DNA from: an uncultured Verrucomicrobia subdivision 3 bacterium
GTDB taxonomy: Bacteria > Verrucomicrobiota > Verrucomicrobiia > Limisphaerales > UBA11358
DNA length: 64,000 nucleotides
Direction: 5' to 3'
NCBI GenBank assembly: GCA_903872345.1
Contig: CAIQKM010000166.1
Coordinates: 1-64,000, forward strand
The notes beneath the pieces were generated by a model. It was not told the DNA's origin. It searched no databases and was given only the letters and a program-made list of their open reading frames with translations. A program made the position numbers and the translations under genes. The first letter of the stretch is position 1. The number at the start of each line of letters is the position of its first letter. Shown piece by piece: positions 61,382 through 64,000 of the stretch.

Positions 61382-62188
61382 CTATTTCCCAAACAAACCG
61401 CCAATGCCCTTGCCAATTTTGTTCAGGCCTTCCGCGGCAGCCTTGCCGGCGTCCTTCGCGGCGTCGGTGGCTCCCTTGCCCAGATCGGTGGCGGCGTTGC
61501 CGACCGCCTTGAGCGTGGAACTGGTAACCGCACTCATCACCTGCTGAACGAGCTCGCCGGGCGTAATGCCGTTGGTGCCGGTGCCGAGATCCTTCAGTTC
61601 AATGTCCGGCAGCGGCAGGCTGGGCAGCGGCAGTTCCTTGCCGGCAAACAGCTTGATGGAACCGTGCACCTTGGCGTTCGTGATCAGGAAATGATCCACT
61701 TCCAGCTTCTTGCCGGGACCGGCGGGCTTGGCCGGGGTCGCGGCCGGAGCGTTCGTGGAAGGACCACCCGTAAGCCCGGTGACAAAATCATTCACGTTCT
61801 GCTGGATCTTGGTGAGGTTGTTGCCGGAGAGACCGCCTTCAAAGGTGATTTCCGGGGCGTCCACCTGGATGTTTTTCACAATGATCTTGTCCGAAAGCAG
61901 CGAGGAGGGAACCACCTGGACTTCCGCCAGGCCAACGCTGATGGCGGTCGGTTCTTTGTAACCATCCGGATTGCCAATGACAAAACCCTTGATCTTGGCC
62001 GAACCGCTGAGCATGGAGATATTGACCGCGTCCACTTTCATCGTCACCTGGGTGACTTTGGGACCGACCGTTTCGATGCCGGTTTTCACGATTTTATCGA
62101 GAAAAAGGCCGACGACCAGCACGGCCGCAACGATGAGGACAACCACGAGTATGCCGGTGATAAGCAACAGTTTTTTGAGCTTCTTCAT
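61382..62188 (-). CDS. AsmA-like membrane-anchored protein
   Basis: An N-terminal helix (about 7-28) anchors a periplasmic part with the AsmA/DUF748-type start: VTMKVDAVNISMLSGSAKIK near residues 48-67, GFVIGNPDGYKEPTAISVGL near 68-87, then LSDKIIVKNIQVDAPEITFE near 97-116. The C-terminus (about 220-268) is a helical Ala/Gly/Lys-rich segment (GKGATDAAKDAGKAAAEGLN). AsmA-like proteins take part in lipid transport or outer-membrane assembly in other bacteria; this short form is not characterised. Confidence 0.8.
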   Translation of the reverse strand: MKKLKKLLLITGILVVVLIVAAVLVVGLFLDKIVKTGIETVGPKVTQVTMKVDAVNISMLSGSAKIKGFVIGNPDGYKEPTAISVGLAEVQVVPSSLLSDKIIVKNIQVDAPEITFEGGLSGNNLTKIQQNVNDFVTGLTGGPSTNAPAATPAKPAGPGKKLEVDHFLITNAKVHGSIKLFAGKELPLPSLPLPDIELKDLGTGTNGITPGELVQQVMSAVTSSTLKAVGNAATDLGKGATDAAKDAGKAAAEGLNKIGKGIGGLFGK

Positions 62189-62317
62189 AATATTTACTTT
62201 TTAACATTCTACCGGTCATTTTACCAGAAGTTTTCTGAAAATTGGCGTTGATTCCCACCCCAAACCCGCCTATTCTCGTATGGCTGTGGGCCAAAACCGC
62301 ACCAAGGATTCGCGCTC

Positions 62318-63934
62318 ATGAAAAAAACCGCTGCGACCCAATCACTAGGAAAAACCATCGGCACCAAAGTCTCATCGGCACCCTTAACCGGGGTCAAGCC
62401 CAGTGAAAAAACGACGGCCAAGCCCAAGCGCGCCGCGCAAGATTCCCCCACCCCTGCCGTCAGCCCCGTTGCCCCCATAAAACCCGCCCGAATGTCTGCC
62501 AAACCCCTGCTGGAGACCACCTCTGAGGTGGCCAAATCGCTGCCCAAAACCAAGTCCGAGGCCGCCAAACCCGCCAAAACCACCCCCCTCCCGCCGGAAG
62601 AGCCCAAGGCCAAGACCAAAGTAGATGCCAGTACCGTCGTCCGCCGCACTTACACCCGCCGCAAAGCCACCGAAACCGCCGAACCGCTCCCCATCCCAGC
62701 CATTCTCCTCGAAGGAGATGAACCCGCTCCCAGCATCATTGGCGGTCCGGGCGAGAAATTTTCCCTCGGAGCCACCCCGCCCACCCAAAGCTTCACCGGC
62801 GGCGACCTCCCCGAAAGTTACGGCACCAAAAAGCTTTTCCTCACCGCGCGCGATCCGCATTGGCTGTACGCCCATTGGGACCTGACCCGCGAACAGCAGA
62901 ACGATTACAACGGGCTCTCCACGGACGGCCATCTGGTGCTCCGCATTTTCGCCGGAAAAATTGAAGGTCATCCGGCTTACGAAATCCACGTCCATCCCGA
63001 ATCCCGTCACTGGTTTGCCCACGTGGAACGCGCCGGCAACACCTATGCCGCCGAACTTGGTTATTATTCCGCCTTGGGCAAGTGGATGCGCATCGCCGTT
63101 TCCAGCGGCACCCTCACCCCGCCCGATGCCGCCGCCGCCGAAAGCGAAGCCGAATACGCCACCATTCCCTTTGAATTCCCCTTCGCCAAACTGATGCAAA
63201 TCATTGAGGAAGCGGTGCGCGACAATGTGCCGCTCACGCATGCCATCGAGGAATTGCGCCGCCATGGCCATCCCGATCTCCCCCGCTTCTCCTCCTCCGG
63301 TCTTTCATCCGTCGCCCCGTCGCCCTCCAGCGGTACCGCCGCCGCCAGCCCCTTTGCCGCTGCCGGCACGGTCGGCGCTCCGGTCAGCCCAACCACCGGA
63401 CCGGCGCAAACCCGCGTCTGGACCCCGGAACAGGAACGTGCGCTCGCCAAAATCATCAGCATTGATGAAACCCGCCGCGTCTGGATGGGTTCGCTGGAAA
63501 TCACCGAACTGATCCGCCGCCGCCTCGCCCATGATGTCACCTCGCCGGTGGCCGGCTTTAACACCCCGCAAAGCTTCGCCCCGGCCGGCCTTGCGAGCGC
63601 CTCCAGCCCCAGCGGTCAACCGCCGGGCTCGGACAAACCAAAATCGTTCTGGTTCAATGTCAACGCCGAACTCATCATCTACGGCGCCACGGAACCCAAT
63701 GCCCGCGTCACCCTCGGCGGCCACGAAATCAAACTGCGCTCCGACGGCACCTTCAGCTTCCGCTTCGCGCTGCCGGACGGCAAATATGATCTCCCCGCCG
63801 TGGCCATTTCCGCCGACGGCACCGATGGCCGTGCCGCCGAATTGAAATTTGTCCGCGAAACGGAATACCGTGGCGATGTCGGCCAGACCCCGCAGGATCC
63901 GGCCCTCAAACCGCCGCTCGCCGACAACGTCTAA
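62318..63934 (+). CDS. DUF4912 domain protein
   Basis: The first 150 residues are a Lys/Pro/Ala-rich, probably disordered region. Residues about 165-275 form the DUF4912 domain, with LFLTARDPHWLYAHWDLTRE and FAHVERAGNTYAAELGYYSA. A Ser/Pro/Ala-rich linker (about 325-380) and a second conserved block (ELIIYGATEPNARVTLGGHE) follow. DUF4912 proteins are often encoded beside GH57 glycoside hydrolases and glycogen enzymes. No signal peptide is seen. The next gene starts 18 bases downstream. Confidence 0.88.
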   Translation: MKKTAATQSLGKTIGTKVSSAPLTGVKPSEKTTAKPKRAAQDSPTPAVSPVAPIKPARMSAKPLLETTSEVAKSLPKTKSEAAKPAKTTPLPPEEPKAKTKVDASTVVRRTYTRRKATETAEPLPIPAILLEGDEPAPSIIGGPGEKFSLGATPPTQSFTGGDLPESYGTKKLFLTARDPHWLYAHWDLTREQQNDYNGLSTDGHLVLRIFAGKIEGHPAYEIHVHPESRHWFAHVERAGNTYAAELGYYSALGKWMRIAVSSGTLTPPDAAAAESEAEYATIPFEFPFAKLMQIIEEAVRDNVPLTHAIEELRRHGHPDLPRFSSSGLSSVAPSPSSGTAAASPFAAAGTVGAPVSPTTGPAQTRVWTPEQERALAKIISIDETRRVWMGSLEITELIRRRLAHDVTSPVAGFNTPQSFAPAGLASASSPSGQPPGSDKPKSFWFNVNAELIIYGATEPNARVTLGGHEIKLRSDGTFSFRFALPDGKYDLPAVAISADGTDGRAAELKFVRETEYRGDVGQTPQDPALKPPLADNV

Positions 63935-63952
63935 TTTCCACCCGGAGACCGC

Positions 63953-64000
63953 ATGGATGCCTCCCAACGCGGAGCCTTGATGCTCGTCCGGGTAATCGCC
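63953..64000 (+). CDS. Start of the next gene, cut by the window edge
   Basis: ATG 63953 is preceded at eight bases by a good ribosome site (GGAG at 63943-63946). Only 16 codons are inside the window (MDASQRGALMLVRVIA). It is 18 bases after the DUF4912 gene, so probably co-transcribed. By family neighbourhood a GH57-type protein is possible, but the sequence seen is too short to tell. Confidence 0.55.
   Translation, partial: MDASQRGALMLVRVIA

Overview
The window is chromosomal DNA from a GC-rich, Gram-negative-type bacterium. The best guess is a Verrucomicrobiota member of the Pedosphaera/Limisphaera kind. Supports are a PEP-CTERM protein, a type II-secretion-type prepilin with the FTLIELL signature, a Tat-exported Gfo/Idh/MocA oxidoreductase beside an exported TIM-barrel isomerase, a secreted sulfatase, a DUF4912 protein, many lipoproteins, and intergenic regions full of short palindromic repeats. 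The lineage call is inference from gene content; no rRNA or tRNA gene is present. I see no CRISPR array, prophage or replication origin.

Layout. 1-1076: two small unknown genes and repeats. 1077-6168 (-): cobalamin-dependent ribonucleotide reductase nrdJ, preceded by an NrdR-like box and a palindromic pair of DnaA boxes, and the ribosome-assembly GTPase der. 6348-9479 (+): a PepSY-like exported protein, an anchored protein and an OmpR-type two-component system whose kinase has almost no sensor domain. 9644-17446: acuI-like reductase (+), clpB (-), a TPR protein (-), then a polyprenol-phosphate glycosyltransferase, an exported PrxQ-type peroxiredoxin and small enzymes (+). 17611-22718 (+): six envelope genes (glycine-zipper lipoprotein, two CsgG/LpoB-fold proteins, a COG3014-type lipoprotein, a YcfL-like lipoprotein and an LpoB homologue), ending in a terminator. 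22849-26300 (-): a PIN/Phd toxin-antitoxin pair and clpC. 26408-32819 (-): a signalling block with a REC-kinase, a 1115-residue hybrid kinase with four PAS-like segments, a REC-LytTR regulator and a one-helix membrane protein whose start codon lies in a hairpin.

33063-41445 (-) is a Bat (aerotolerance) operon: MoxR ATPase, DUF58, a small membrane protein, BatA, a BatB-BatC fusion, BatD and a BatE/SH3 protein, mostly with overlapping start and stop codons. 41771-44308 (+): hrpB helicase. 44970-50832: prepilin-like protein (-), YkgJ cysteine-cluster protein (+), sugar isomerase and oxidoreductase (-), and a 578-residue orphan (-). 51096-52606: an IS110-family element with a probable bridge-RNA region. 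52807-57418: secreted serpin, sulfatase, small PH-like protein (+) and a PurD-like ATP-grasp protein (-). 57488-58682: a gene relic and dense repeats. 58683-64000: a HEAT-like secreted protein, a PEP-CTERM protein, an AsmA-like protein (-), a DUF4912 protein and the start of one more gene.

The main functional themes are envelope building and stress response (LpoB/CsgG cluster, Bat operon, ClpB/ClpC, peroxiredoxin) and signalling. The most unusual material is: the LpoB-type cluster outside enterobacteria; a BatB-BatC fusion whose joint encodes an intergenic repeat; an insertion of about 162 bp with target duplication seen against its paralogous empty site; an IS110 element with a guide-like match to its own flank; and the dual DnaA/NrdR control region of nrdJ.
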